Positions 50,801 to 60,602 of a stretch of DNA of 64,000 nucleotides are shown piece after piece. This stretch comes from Inia geoffrensis (lineage: Eukaryota; Chordata; Mammalia; Artiodactyla; Iniidae). A model generated the notes under the pieces. It did no database searches and was not told where the DNA came from. It saw only the letters and a program-made list of their open reading frames with translations. Within the stretch, counting starts at the first letter, position 1, and every line of letters begins with the position of its first letter. Position numbers and translations under genes: made by a program. The stretch covers positions 68,046,784 through 68,110,783 of the forward strand of contig CM070910.1 of NCBI GenBank assembly GCA_036417435.1, written 5' to 3'.

Positions 50801-53800
50801 ATGGCTCTTGTCTTTTATATCTATATCTATATCTGTATCTATACCACTGTCATTATTTGCAGTAGAAGAGGCGATATCTAGATGAAATATCTGAGTATTT
50901 TGGTTCTCCTAACAGTTGGGTTCTAGCCTAGCTCTCCCTCTAGTGAATTATAGTATCTTAAGCAAGTTATTCCTGTCTTCTGAGCCTTCTTTTTTGTTAA
51001 ATGGGGCTGGACTAAACAAATGTTAGGTCCAATTGTCCTCCCAGAATTCTATGACTTTTCCGAAAAGTTAGTTTCAATATAGTGCTAGACTCACTATATG
51101 AAACAAAATATACGTACATTAGCTGCTTTCTAAACAGGCACTCTATCTCTGGAAGGTTTGTGAAGCTGCATTAAGGCACTGACTTAAAGGCCTGGAGTCA
51201 AAGATTTGCCTTAGACCATCTCTGTCCAGCACAGTAGCCACCAGCCACATGTGACTATCTAAATTTGTATTTACCTTATTCAGAATGAAACTAAATTAAA
51301 AATTCAGTTCCTTAGTCACACTGGCTACATTTCAAGTATTCGAGAGCCACATGTGGCTAGTGGCTACTGTATTAGACAGCATAGATATGGAGCATTATCA
51401 TCTCAAAAAGTTCGGTTGGACGGTGCTTCCTTGTACATAGTAAGTGTCTAATAAATAATTATTGAATGAAAGATTACACGGATGCTATGGGTCTTATTAG
51501 TTGTGCCCTGACCTACTGTCTAAACATTAGCGGGCTTTGGTCGTTGGAGAGACTGATTAAGAGACTGTGACTGGGTTGTTGCTAAATAATTAAGATTATG
51601 GGAGAAAACATTGACTTTCCTTTCTTTTTTTAAATTTATTTATTTATTTTTGGCTGCATTGGGTCTTCATTGCTGTGCACGGGCTTTCTCTAGTTTTGGC
51701 GAGCAGGCAGTACTCTTCTTGCGGTGTACGGGCTTCTCTTGTTGTGGAGCATGGGCTCTAGGCACGTGGGCTTCAGTAATTGTGGCACATGGGCTCAGTA
51801 GTTGTGGCTCATGGGCTCTAGAGCGTGGGCTCAGTAGTTGTGGCGCACGGGCTTAGTTGCTCTGCAGCATGTGGGATCTTCCTGGACCAGGGCTCGAACC
51901 CATGTCCCCTGCATTGGCAGGCGGATTCTTAACCACTGCGCCACCAGGGAAGCCCTCTAATTTTTTTTATATCATAAATAGTTTTTTTTAAAAATAGAAC
52001 CATCCTATTACAGAGAGGAGGAGGGTAGTAATCTTTTTTCACCTATAAGGACAGTCTCCTAATACTTGTGATGTATTTAAATCTGTCTTTAGTCTATTTT
52101 AAATCTATGTCAAGTCTCCTGTTGCATATTCCAGTTATGCTTATTCCGTTTTGTAATTTATTTTATAATTAGTTATTTATTGTCTATCTCCCTTCCCAGA
52201 ACGTAGGCTCCTTGAGGGTCAGGGCTGTCTTTCTACTGCACGATATCCCTAGTGCTTGGCATAGTGCCTTGTATATAGTAGATGGTCAATCGGTATTTGT
52301 TGGTTGAACAAATGAATCTTAGGATTGGCACTTTAAAAAAATACTAAAAAAATCCTAGGAATACAGATAAAGAAATCAAGAAGTTTAGTAAATTAGATTG
52401 CACAAACAGTAGTTTTGTTATTACAGTAGTCTTTCCCATTTTGATTTTTTTTCTTATTTTTAATTCCAGTTTTATTACAATATAATTGACATACAGCACT
52501 GTATAAGTTGAAAGGTGTACAGCATAGTGATCTGACTTACATACACCATGAAATGATTACCACAGTAAGTTTAGTGAACATCCAGTATCTCAGAGATACA
52601 AAATAAATGAAAAAAGAAAAAAAAAATTTCTTCCTTGTGATGAGAACTCCTAGGATTTCCTCTCTTAACAACTTTCATGCATAACAAAGAGCAGTGTTCA
52701 TTCTATTAATCGTATTGTACATGACACCGCTAGTACTTATTTATCTTATAACTGGGAATTTGTACCTTCATCCATTTCCCCTACCCCCAGGCCCCTGTCT
52801 CTGGTAACCCCAAGTTGGATCTCTTTTTCTATGAGTTTGTTTGTTTGTTTTGGAAGTTTAATTTACCCACAACGCTACGTTAGTTTGGTGCACAGCATAG
52901 TGATTTGATATTTCTATACATTACAAAATGATCACCACCCATTTTGATTTTAAAGTACATAAAGCAGAACTCTTTTTCGTAGGTATAGGTAATTGATACC
53001 AATTCTGGTTAAAACAATAAAATTGCATACAGTTGCAAATTTAGCTCTTAACTACATTTGCATACAGACTATCTCAGAGTGTGATTATATAATATGATCA
53101 CTGTGGGAGTAACTGAAACCTCGTTTGGGCTGGGGGTAGCTGCTTTACATGCAAGTGTAATATAAATTCACTGAGATGTTATACATCAAATCCCAGATAA
53201 AGTATGTTTTTTTAGCCTTGAGGGGGCGAGAGATTGCCCAAAGTCTAAATACAGCAGATAACATCAGACCATCTGTTTATTTGATGCAGATTTTTTAGCT
53301 ATGTAGAAATGGGAAGAATACTGATGGTCGATTTATGTTTTTCCAGTCTATCAGACTGTTTTCTTCTTCCCAGGGATTGAGGTTCTGAATAAGCCATTTC
53401 ATTTTGTGTTAAAAAGCAAACACAAAACTCCCTCCCAGATGCTATTCTAGGTTACTATAGAAAAGCTTTTATATATATATATATAACAAGGGACTTATCT
53501 GTGACTGTGATTTTTTTATATATATTTAAATGTAATTTAATTAAATATAAACGTCACATACTTTTACGTTCCCAGAAATATCACTTCATCTTAATGAAGG
53601 AAATGGAAACTATTATGACTTAAGTCTTCATTCTGTGATATGTGTGTTTGAACAAGTTTAGGCAAACAGCAGACATTTAAAAGTCCTACCACCAAACCTA
53701 TGGCATTTTGAAAATGCTAAGGCCTACTTGATTCTCCATCTGCAGTTCAATATGAACCACCAAAATTTAGTCCAATTAGTCCTTCAACTCCAAATAATCA

Positions 53801-56368
53801 ATACTAATAAAGTTCTGAAAAGCAGCCCTAAATAAAGTTCTGAAAAGCAGTCCTAAATAAAGTCATGACTTTTTTTGTTACCTAAATCTGGAGTCTTCAA
53901 AGGGATATATCGATAGTAATATTAATAATGACTAACATTTAATAAGCAATTGTGTATCCTAAGCACTTTATGTCGTTATCCTATTTAATTAACCTTCGCA
54001 ACTACTGAACTGGATAGTATCCTTGTACAGGAGAGGGAGCTGAGTCCTAGGTTAAATGACTTGCTTAGGGTCACACATCTATGAAGTGGTGAAGCCAGCC
54101 TAGTAATGATAAGACTCCCTGTTTTAGTCAGGTATATGGGCAGGATAGTGTTCTTCCCTCAAACTAAGGGACAAAACTACAGTATAAAGTCAAAGCTTTA
54201 AGATGAGTCAGTCTCTTATGCTAGTTTCTGAATTGATACTACCAGCTTGTTTTTTATTTTCCTTAAGAACCCATTTCCCTATAAGCCCTGAGTACTTGTG
54301 CTCTATCAGACACTTTTCTCTGCTTGGCTGAATGGCTGGAAGAATGGGAGATTTCCAGCGGAATGTTGTAATAAGTCATTACATGACACAGTGTGGCAAC
54401 ATTAGACATCATAAAATGTAACAGCTTTGTGTATCTGCTCTTCAGTGAGCACCTTGCTCCTTAGCCCTGGAGTGTGGAAGTCCAAGTTCATGCACCTCTA
54501 ATTCAGCATCAGCACTTTTATTTTTAACTCAGAGTGGGTAGTTCCTTTCTACCTCTGGATTATGGGTCACTACATTTGAGTGCTTCCAAAGGATAGTTTT
54601 TAGAAACTCAGATTATTTAAATCTTTTAATGTTGGGGTGCTGTCAGAATTAAAATGTAATTTCTTCTGCAGGTAACTTAGACCAGCAGTTTTTCCCTATG
54701 TTTACAGTTGTTACCAGGACAAAGCTCATTCTCTTACCTTTAAAAAAAAAAAGGTATTTGAATTACATTATTAGATTCTTTTTTTTCTAAATATTGAAAA
54801 TTTCTATAATGAAAAGTATTTTTGTTCAATACTTTTTTTGTAATTACTCAATTTAAAAAGTTATTCTGGGGCTTCCCTGGTGGCACAGTGGTTGAGAGTC
54901 CGCCTGCCGATGCAGGGGACACGGGTTCATGCCCTGGTCCGGGAGGATCCCACATGCCGCGGAGCGGCTGGGCCCGTGAGCCATGGCCGCTGAGCCTGCG
55001 CGTCTGGATCCTGTGCTCCGCTACGGGAGAGGCCACAACAGTGAGAGGCCCGCGTACCGCAAAAAAAAAAAAAAAAAAAAAGTTATTCTGAATAAAACAT
55101 ACATTCTTATTTTTTATTTGAAAGAATGTGTCTTGACACTATTATAATCAGCATAAAGTTGTTTTCAATATAAGAAAGACTGTTGGGTCATTAGAGGTAG
55201 AGTTAAGGTATCTATATAAATAAAGTGGAATTCATATTTTGTAGAGCTTTCTTGTCTATAAAACACATTTACGATTTTGAATCACTTGGCACCACATTGT
55301 GTTTATGCTTTGACCAAGCAAGCGTCCATTGAAACGATGGAAAGCAGTTGACATCCAGTGCTTTTCAGGGGGATACACTGAGTCTCCCCTAACCACCTCC
55401 ACGTGTTTCTCAGCACATACCCAGGGCACTCTTGACAAGAGTTCATGCTTTACATTCATAGAATAACACAGTTCAAACACACAGTAAACAGTTCTTCTAG
55501 ACTTGTGTTCAATTCAGTTGGCAGGGATTGTGAGAAATGATAAGCCTGGTTTGAAAACCACATCTATTTTTTATAGCAATATTATTATGAAGAACATATG
55601 GTTTGAAATTATTTCCTGTGTTCTATGATTGTTGATGTAATAAGATAACACTGGGGGAAGAACACTGTTGCGAGTTGCCCTTTTTTGCCATTTAGAATAT
55701 GGCAAATTTTTATGTATAAGTGGGAATCAAATTGCTTCCCTCCTTGACTCTCCTGAAAAAAGGGAGGTACCCAGATGCCTAGCAGATACTGTTTGAATTG
55801 CTGCTGGAGGAGAGTACAAAGCGATCTGTGGAGAATATGGGCAAACTCTGTCCTTGTCTTATTTGTTGCCGGTAAATCCCTCCTCTACCTGGTGAGCACT
55901 CAGAATAAGTTGTGTTGCTGGCTTATTTCGGGGGGGTGAAGTACTAGTCTCAGCGTTCAGAGAATTCTTGGTAGTTTTGCCCTTAGTCATATTTAGCGCT
56001 CGGAGATTCCTTGTGCTGTTGAAGAGCCTGTATGTACGTATACAAGTGTTCTTTGCCAGTTTCAAACAAAATGTATTAAAATTTCATAGTGTGGAGTCCA
56101 GAACACCTTAGCAGCGTCCCTTCAACAACCTGCCCAACCTGTAGCTGAGGATACCTCCATGAGCCCTCGACAGCGCCGGGCCCGGCAGCAGGGTCAGAGA
56201 AGGTCGTCTACTTCACCAGCTGTGACCCAGGGCCGGCCACCAAGAGACCACCACACTGATCATGGCGGATCCGCTGTACTGATTGTCATCTTGACTTTGG
56301 CATTGGCAGCTCTTATATTCCGACGGATATATCTGGCCAATGAGTACATATTTGACTTTGAGTTATAA
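34383..56368 (+). CDS. UBE2J1: UBE2J1, ER ubiquitin-conjugating enzyme E2 J1, complete
   Basis: Eight exons (34383-34413, 42891-42964, 44393-44524, 46655-46739, 47021-47126, 49020-49149, 50679-50798, 56090-56368) join to 318 codons plus stop, the family length. The enzyme carries ubiquitin on Cys91 (KKICLSISG) and works with ER ligases such as HRD1 in degradation of misfolded proteins. The UBC fold covers about residues 10-160; like other J-class E2s it lacks the HPN motif before the cysteine. Ser184 (ARQISFK), a known stress-kinase site, is present. A low-complexity basic linker (SPRQRRARQQGQRRSS) leads to one C-terminal membrane segment (about 283-303, VLIVILTLALAALIF) with a short lumenal tail ending FDFEL. 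The start has a strong context (G at -3 and +4). All introns are GT-AG and phases agree. Confidence 0.97.
34651..35657. other. UBE2J1: UBE2J1 intron 1, 5' part
   Basis: Repeat-free. No further exon or RNA gene is evident. Confidence 0.5.
35671..35888 (+). mobile_element. Young CHR-type SINE
   Basis: Head ggcctccctggtggcgcggt and a ~24 base A tail. Approximate duplication of 'aaagagaaagaggg' on either side. Confidence 0.9.
35890..36678. other. UBE2J1: UBE2J1 intron 1, nothing recognised
   Basis: AT-rich with no clear repeat. Confidence 0.4.
36693..36725 (-). mobile_element. Micro-insertion of an L1 3' end (33 bp)
   Basis: 'aacatctttattggagtata' and the following bases are the complement of the last L1 bases before the tail. 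Flanked by ggaaaacat at 36679-36687 and 36726-36734. Confidence 0.85.
37470..37925 (-). repeat. L2 LINE 3' region
   Basis: Classic reverse L2 text: 'taggtcactcctcaaattga', 'ctgcttggaatgccttccct', 'caagcttctttaaggttctg', 'agacaagaagcaggtcttgg'. Confidence 0.75.
37926..38650. other. UBE2J1: UBE2J1 intron 1, nothing recognised
   Basis: Unique-looking sequence. Overlapping open frames on both strands (38181-38408) have no known domain. Confidence 0.4.
38655..39180 (+). repeat. MIR SINE interrupted by a long SINE
   Basis: Left half ('acattgaggcagaataagat') and right half ('ctctaattccagagtccacg') are separated by the SINE at 38758-39111. Confidence 0.55.
38758..39111 (-). mobile_element. Long CHR-type SINE
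   Basis: Approximate target duplication cagagccatatttt / cagagccagaatttt at 38744-38757 and 39112 onward. Repeated 'gctctagagcg' modules within. Confidence 0.9.
39835..40180 (-). mobile_element. Short SINE with a young CHR SINE inserted in its tail
   Basis: The outer short SINE (tail at ~39836-39850, body 40053-40180) is bounded by aaccactgcttttt (39827-39840) and aaccactgcatttt (40180-40193). A young CHR-type SINE (about 39850-40049) sits inside its T run, with 'ctgcttttttt' repeated on both sides. Confidence 0.85.
40195..41790. other. UBE2J1: UBE2J1 intron 1, mostly unique
   Basis: A weak MIR-like piece (40240-40310) and a possible MER5-like piece (40415-40510) only. No gene. Confidence 0.35.
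41803..42090 (+). mobile_element. Long CHR-type SINE
   Basis: Head gggacttccctggtagtgca. Target duplication aaaagatggttg (41791-41802) and agaagatggttg (42091-42102). Confidence 0.9.
42440..42655 (-). repeat. MIR SINE
   Basis: Reverse MIR order: 'ggaatcctagctctgtcatt', 'gctgtgtgaccttggacgtg', 'tcagtttcttcatctggaaa'. Confidence 0.8.
42891..42964 (+). CDS. UBE2J1: UBE2J1 coding exon 2
   Basis: Acceptor ttttag at 42885-42890. Encodes VKRLMKEAAELKDPTDHYHA and QPLE. Donor gttagt at 42965. Confidence 0.95.
43120..43195 (-). repeat. L1 3'-end fragment
   Basis: 'gaagtataattaatttacaa' with 'gttagtttcaggtgtacact' is the complement of an older artiodactyl-type L1 tail. Confidence 0.55.
43196..44392. 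other. UBE2J1: UBE2J1 intron 2
   Basis: A MIR-like segment around 43320-43570 carries a 47 bp-period partial tandem duplication (ctctttgtacgaacatctct at 43376 and again at 43423). The rest is AT-rich with nothing recognised. Confidence 0.4.
44393..44524 (+). CDS. UBE2J1: UBE2J1 coding exon 3
   Basis: Encodes DNLFEWHFTVRGPP through PSIILLT, the central strands of the UBC fold including the PPEYPMKPPS loop. Exactly 44 codons, phase 0 at both ends. Confidence 0.96.
44525..46654. other. UBE2J1: UBE2J1 intron 3
   Basis: Contains a reverse MIR at about 45460-45665 and a MIR-like tail at 44740-44830. The rest is unique-looking with no SINE of the young family. Confidence 0.5.
46655..46739 (+). CDS. 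UBE2J1: UBE2J1 coding exon 4 (active site)
   Basis: Encodes ANGRFEVGKKICLSISGHH and PETWQPSWS. Contains the catalytic Cys91. Donor gtgagt at 46740. Confidence 0.96.
47021..47126 (+). CDS. UBE2J1: UBE2J1 coding exon 5
   Basis: Encodes RTALLAIIGFMPTKGEGAIG and the following SLDYTPEERRTLAK. Preceded by a short 281 bp intron. Donor gtaagt at 47127. Confidence 0.96.
47455..47560 (-). repeat. L2-like 3' end
   Basis: 'ctccttgaaggcagggaggg' followed by 'gcaagtgctcaataaatgat' is the L2 tail pattern. Confidence 0.5.
47711..47922 (-). mobile_element. Young CHR-type SINE
   Basis: Reverse copy with a ~22 base T run and a complete head complement. The target duplication is not clean. Confidence 0.9.
48243..48377 (-). 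mobile_element. Short tRNA-derived SINE
   Basis: 'ggctgcaccgcacggcttgt' and 'ggactgccagggaattccc' mark the short form. Confidence 0.85.
48437..48653 (-). mobile_element. Young CHR-type SINE
   Basis: Perfect 12 bp target duplication gttatgtgtgat at 48425-48436 and 48654-48665. Confidence 0.95.
49020..49149 (+). CDS. UBE2J1: UBE2J1 coding exon 6
   Basis: Encodes SQDFCCEGCGFAMKDVLLP through LARQISFK, including Ser184. The CCEGCG cysteine cluster follows the UBC core. Donor gtactg at 49150. Confidence 0.96.
49253..49537 (-). mobile_element. Long CHR-type SINE
   Basis: Perfect 14 bp target duplication ctcactgaggtttt at 49239-49252 and 49538-49551. Confidence 0.93.
49560..50160. repeat. MIR inside an ancient LINE-like stretch
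   Basis: About 49625-49845 is a reverse MIR ('gccagggttcaaatctcagc', 'cttaataaatttcaactatt'). Flanking 'attataaaactaataatata' and 'gcataatcccatccccaaga' resemble an ancient LINE tail. Confidence 0.5.
50679..50798 (+). CDS. UBE2J1: UBE2J1 coding exon 7
   Basis: Encodes AEVSSSGKTITESDLNHSFS, then the cytosolic linker through TTFQGATASTS. Forty codons, phase 0. Donor gtatgg at 50799. Confidence 0.95.
50810..50848. repeat. TATATC microsatellite
   Basis: Imperfect hexamer run (tatatctatatctatatctg) just inside intron 7. Confidence 0.7.
51205..51425 (-). repeat. hAT-type DNA transposon remnant
   Basis: 'tgtccagcacagtagccacc' at the left and 'atgtggctagtggctactgt' near the right are the terminal words of a Charlie-like non-autonomous hAT family. 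Confidence 0.6.
51627..51956 (-). mobile_element. Long CHR-type SINE
   Basis: Full reverse copy from the T-rich tail complement to ccaccagggaagccct. Confidence 0.9.
52190..52320 (+). repeat. L2-like 3' end
   Basis: 'tccttgagggtcagggctgt' through 'cggtatttgttggttgaaca' is the L2 tail pattern. Confidence 0.55.
52440..52940 (-). repeat. Older L1 3' region
   Basis: 'acaatataattgacatacag', 'ttgaaaggtgtacagcatag' and 'ggtaaccccaagttggatct' are reverse-complement L1 3' UTR text; a related block repeats near 52860-52925. Confidence 0.65.
53806..53863. repeat. 25 bp tandem duplication
   Basis: Two copies of the unit starting aataaagttctgaaaagcag (53806-53830, 53831-53855; one mismatch) plus a partial third. 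Confidence 0.85.
53920..54115 (+). repeat. MIR SINE
   Basis: 'taatgactaacatttaataa' and 'cttgcttagggtcacacatc' follow MIR order. Confidence 0.7.
54116..54854. other. UBE2J1: UBE2J1 intron 7, nothing recognised
   Basis: No repeat or exon seen. Short A and T runs at 54741-54753 and 54779-54786. Confidence 0.4.
54869..55076 (+). mobile_element. Young CHR-type SINE
   Basis: Perfect 14 bp target duplication aaaaagttattctg at 54855-54868 and 55077-55090. The only forward young copy in UBE2J1 intron 7. Confidence 0.95.
55091..56089. other. UBE2J1: UBE2J1 intron 7, 3' end
   Basis: Repeat-free. The acceptor is ttcatag at 56083-56089. Confidence 0.5.
56090..56368 (+). CDS. UBE2J1: UBE2J1 last coding exon (linker and tail anchor)
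   Basis: Encodes CGVQNTLAASLQQPAQPVAE, then the basic SPRQRR segment, the membrane anchor and the terminal FDFEL. TAA stop at 56366-56368. The first ~25 residues differ most from the human protein I recall; the anchor is unchanged. Confidence 0.96.
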   Translation, partial: CGVQNTLAASLQQPAQPVAEDTSMSPRQRRARQQGQRRSSTSPAVTQGRPPRDHHTDHGGSAVLIVILTLALAALIFRRIYLANEYIFDFEL

Positions 56369-59160
56369 TATTGTCTTGTGTCTTAAGAGCTGTGACTCAG
56401 CTACTTCATTAAACATTCTGCATTGGGTATAATCTAAGAATTGTTTACAAAAAGATTATTTTGTATTTACCCTTCATTCCTTTTTTGATCCTTATAATTC
56501 AGTATAAATATAGCTAGACATTCAGACTGTGTCCTGCTTAGTATAAGGGACTGGAAGTCAAAGTCCCTTGTCTCTCTGTATGACCTGCTTTATAGGGAAA
56601 TAACTTATTGTTGTTTCTCATGCCTCAGCTTCTCTTTATGTAAATTTGTGATACTTTTCTGTATAGCCCTTTAAAATTTTTGGATAAAAAATGGCATTTT
56701 AAGTTCCAATGAGTATTACTAGTTACTCAATACCATTTATTGAGTACTCTGTTTCTACTTAATGTAGAATGATATAGGGATAAGAGTTGAAAAAAAAGGG
56801 AAAATAAAACCCCTCAAATAGCTTGCTTAAAATGTATTCACATGAGACATACTGGAATTGCCCGTTCTTTGACTGACTTTGTGTCCTAAACATTCTTCGG
56901 TGAAAGTAAACTGTTTTGGTCAAACATTTCTGAGGAAATGAGATTACATCATTATTATTGGATGTTACTTGAAGAAGGAATAATGCTTTGTAACCACTTT
57001 GATATGCTATTATCCCCTTCTCTCCAGTTCACACACACAAGATTTTAAAAGAAAGAAGGAAAACAACCCTCCATAGAGCTTTGATTTAAGGAAGGCAGGA
57101 TCCAAGCCAGGAAATTGCTTGATTTTCTTCCACAAGTTAAATGGGAGGATCTTAAGATTTGAATGTTTGCTGTACTTTGAATTGTATATCTTTTGAGTTG
57201 TATTATATGCCTAGCTTTATAATCACTATAAATTTAATTATTCCAGGAATATCATAATATTGAAATATTTCATGTACCATTTTAATGTAAAAGCTCAGGG
57301 CCCATGTAACAGTGATAGAAATTAGAACTGCCCACCTAATCAAAGCCCAAGAGATAATTTTCAGTGAAAAATCAATATATCAATATATTTATTGATATAT
57401 TGATCAATAAATCAGTATATAACAGTGCTAGCTAGCTCCACAGACTCTAGTAGATAATTTTATCATCATAAATAATGCCTGGTGAGAATGTATCATCACA
57501 GAAAAACGTTACCTTCAGCATGTTCAAGAGTAGCGTTGAGGGCACTCTTGAGGGTATTGTTAATGAAGATTTAATTTTTAAATACAGGCAGTCCCCAGCT
57601 TTCAGATAGGTTATGCTCTAAAAGTGCATTTGTAAGTTAATTTTTTTTTTTTTACGACTCAGTGTTGTAAATCATGTTTAGGTTCTAGACAAGGCCACGT
57701 TAGACAAAATCCATTAAGTCCATAATGTATCTTGAATACTTTGGGGAATGGTATTTATAAAGTCCTTACGTAGCTTTAACTAACTGAAATTATGGGCAAG
57801 ATAGAAACAATTTGTAAAATGATTTTAAAGGCAAATTTAATTTTTACTCCTGCTCTGATAGGATTTTGGTTCTGTGAGCTATCAGACGCAATTTGTTTTC
57901 ATCTTATAGCCAGTTATGTCTGCATCTAAAATAAGAACGTATTGTATACTATTATATAATACATAGTTTTCTTAAATTTTAATAAATTGGCATTTTAAAA
58001 ATGTTTACAGATTGTTTCTCTTATATCTACAGCTGAAGTTGGTAAAGTCTAAAAGGCCCAAGGACTTTATGAAGACCTCGTATGTCAGGAAAATTATAGG
58101 TTACCATTTTATAACTTTATTGCCATGAGAAAATACATTCTGAAGTCTTGGTTTGGAATGTAAAATATTAGAAATATTGGTTCAGTGGTCAGTGGTCTCC
58201 TAGCAGGAGGTCACTGACTCACGGGGGAAGACCAGGTAATGTTATCACCTGAGAAGAAGGATGTCCGCATTCTCTCAGCCTATCCTGAGGTTAATCGTGT
58301 GCTAGGAACAATCTTCCCTCCATTTCCTCTCCATCACACTGAGCCAGCCTCGATCTATGCGATCGCGTTGCATGTTTCCGTGGTGTGTCTATACTTTAAA
58401 ACTGATTAAGCCAAGAAGATTTCACGTTCTACGGATCTTCCTCTATCTGAGTTGCCTCTCTTCTTTCACCCATCAACAGCCAGGCCATCTCCTTCTTTGT
58501 GCTGTTTTTTTTTTTTTTTTTTTTTTTAAAGCACCTGATACACGTATCTGAAAGTGGCATATCTTTTGCTTCTTCCCTTTCAGCTCATATTGCTTCCTAA
58601 AACTCCTTAAGTTGTTGATCTGGCCCCCATTGTGGAGTTAATGAACAAAACTGGTCTTTGGAGCCATTCTTACATCCCGATAAAGGGCCTCTTCAGAAAA
58701 CTATTATTTTTAAAGCCCCAATTTAACCCCTTATTGACAGCATATGGCCAAAACCGGATGTGTGATCTGGTAGGTAAAGGCTTAGGACTCCTTCCTCCAA
58801 TCCTCAGATTTAGGTAACTCATGGCTTTTCCTTTGACCAACATAGCACATATCAAGGTAGTTAAAATAGCATGCTTGAAAAAATATATAATGTCTGTTTC
58901 ACCTGTAACTGTTTAAACCAATGAAACCTTTCAAATTTTATGTATTGTGGAGCTTTTATGTAGCACTTTATATTTTCATGCTGCTTATAGTTTTATTCTA
59001 CTGAAATAAATGAATTTCATCAAAATTCTCAACTACTTTTTTTTAAAAACCTTCAAAAATTGTTTATTATTTTGACTATGAAAACATAAAATTTCCTGTT
59101 TCAGGAGAGTAAGAAATCATTTTGTTCTTTTTGGCTGTGAATAAACTTTCTGGTACTTCG
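56369..59160 (+). other. UBE2J1: Probable UBE2J1 3' UTR (end uncertain)
   Basis: No SINE until 59357. AATAAA signals occur at 56803-56808, 57981-57986, 59005-59010 and 59140-59145; several could be used. It contains an AT-rich perfect hairpin (57371-57404), a possible old Tigger-like fragment (about 57585-57790, 'acaggcagtccccagctttc') and a T run at 58506-58527. Confidence 0.45.
57371..57404. repeat. Perfect 15 bp stem, 4 nt loop
   Basis: atcaatatatcaata at 57371-57385 is the exact reverse complement of tattgatatattgat at 57390-57404. Confidence 0.9.
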
Positions 59161-59356
59161 AGACCTCCCATTTTTATAGAGCAGAATCAGTAAACAGGCA
59201 GACCTCACACAATTGGACTTAGTTGTTCAGAAACCTACGCTGAAGTACTGAAAAGCCTATATTGTTTTATTACTTGCAAAGAAGTGTATGAAAGGTGAAT
59301 GCATTTAGTGAACCTGAGTTTTAACAAGGAATAATGTGTACATTAATGTGTACTCT

Positions 59357-59475
59357 GGGAATTCCCTGGAGGTCCAATGGTTAGTACTCTGTGCTTTCAC
59401 TGCCCAGGGCCCGGGTTCAATCCCTGGTCAGGGAACTGAGATCCTGCAAGCCGTGCGGTGCAGCCAAAAAAAAAA
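59357..59475 (+). mobile_element. Short tRNA-derived SINE
   Basis: Target duplication gtgtactct at 59348-59356 and 59476-59484. Confidence 0.9.
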
Positions 59476-59484
59476 GTGTACTCT

Positions 59485-59960
59485 TAACAGCCATTGTGGG
59501 AGACTATAATTGCTCCAAAGCTATTTGCAATGCCTCTTTAAAAGTTGCCTTCAGAACTAGTTTGAGCCGCTCAATAAAACCAGTGACTTTATTCATACCT
59601 GCTTTTGAGTTCTTTATGTCATTTGGTCTTCTGTTAATTGTACCTCCTTGAATATTCTCTTGCATTTTTCCACTTCTCTTCATGCTCACTGCCACTGCCC
59701 TAATTAGCCATCATCTCCTCTCAACTAGTGCAATTATCTCTAACAAGTCTCCATTCCTGCCCCACTCTGCACACTGCAGCTGGAGTCTTCTCCAGTGCTT
59801 GGTACAGATCTGATCCCGTCTCTCGCATTGCTCTTAAGATAGGCCTGAACCCTTGATGTAGGACACAAGGCTATGTGTGACCAGAGTCCCACCTAGCTCT
59901 GGCCTAATCTGGCTGCAGATACTTACTGGGGCCTTTCCACAGCTCTTAACTTGAGCCAAT
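59485..59960. other. Intergenic, nothing firm
   Basis: Possible L2-like text near 59760-59880. No gene. Confidence 0.35.
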
Positions 59961-59989
59961 GGGGCCGATCCTCTGTCCTGAGAAATAAA

Positions 59990-60396
59990 CAAATGTTAAA
60001 GTTATACACCCACTGCCTCATACCACATGCAAAATTAACCCATAATGGATCTGAAACCTTAATGTAAGGGCAAAAACTCTTAGAAGAAGACATTGTCAAT
60101 TTTTGTGACCATGGGTTCAGCAGTGGTTTCTTAGATATGAGATCAAAAGCACAAGCAACCAAAGAAAAAGTAGATAAATTATATTTCATCAAAATGAAAA
60201 ACCTTTTGTGTTTCAAGGAACATCATTAATAAAGTGAAAACACAGAATGGGAGAAAATATTTGCAGATCATATATCTGATAAGAGACTTGTATCGAGACT
60301 AAAGAACTCATAAATCAATAATAAAAAAGATAAATGACCTGGTTAAGAAGGGGCAAAGGATTTGAATAGACATTTGTACAAAGAAATACGTGAATC
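59990..60396 (+). repeat. Old L1 ORF2 C-terminal fragment
   Basis: 'taatgtaagggcaaaaactc', 'gagaaaatatttgcagatca' and 'atttgaatagacatttgtac' are L1 ORF2 3' text with many lesions; compare the related stretch at 7410-7570. Confidence 0.75.
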
Positions 60397-60602
60397 GGGC
60401 TTCCCTGGTGGTGCAGTGGTTGAGAGTCCGCCTGCAGATGCAGGGGACATAGGTTCGTGCCCCGGTCCGGGAGGATCCCACATGCCGCAGAGCGGCTGGT
60501 CACGTGAGCCATGGCCGCTGAGCCTGCGCGTCTGGAGCCTGTGCTCCGCAACGGGAGAGGCCACAACAGTGAGAGGCCCGCGTACCGCAAAATAAATAAG
60601 AT
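60397..60602 (+). mobile_element. Young CHR-type SINE
   Basis: Complete head and body, TAAA-like tail; inserted into or at the edge of the old L1 fragment. Confidence 0.9.
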
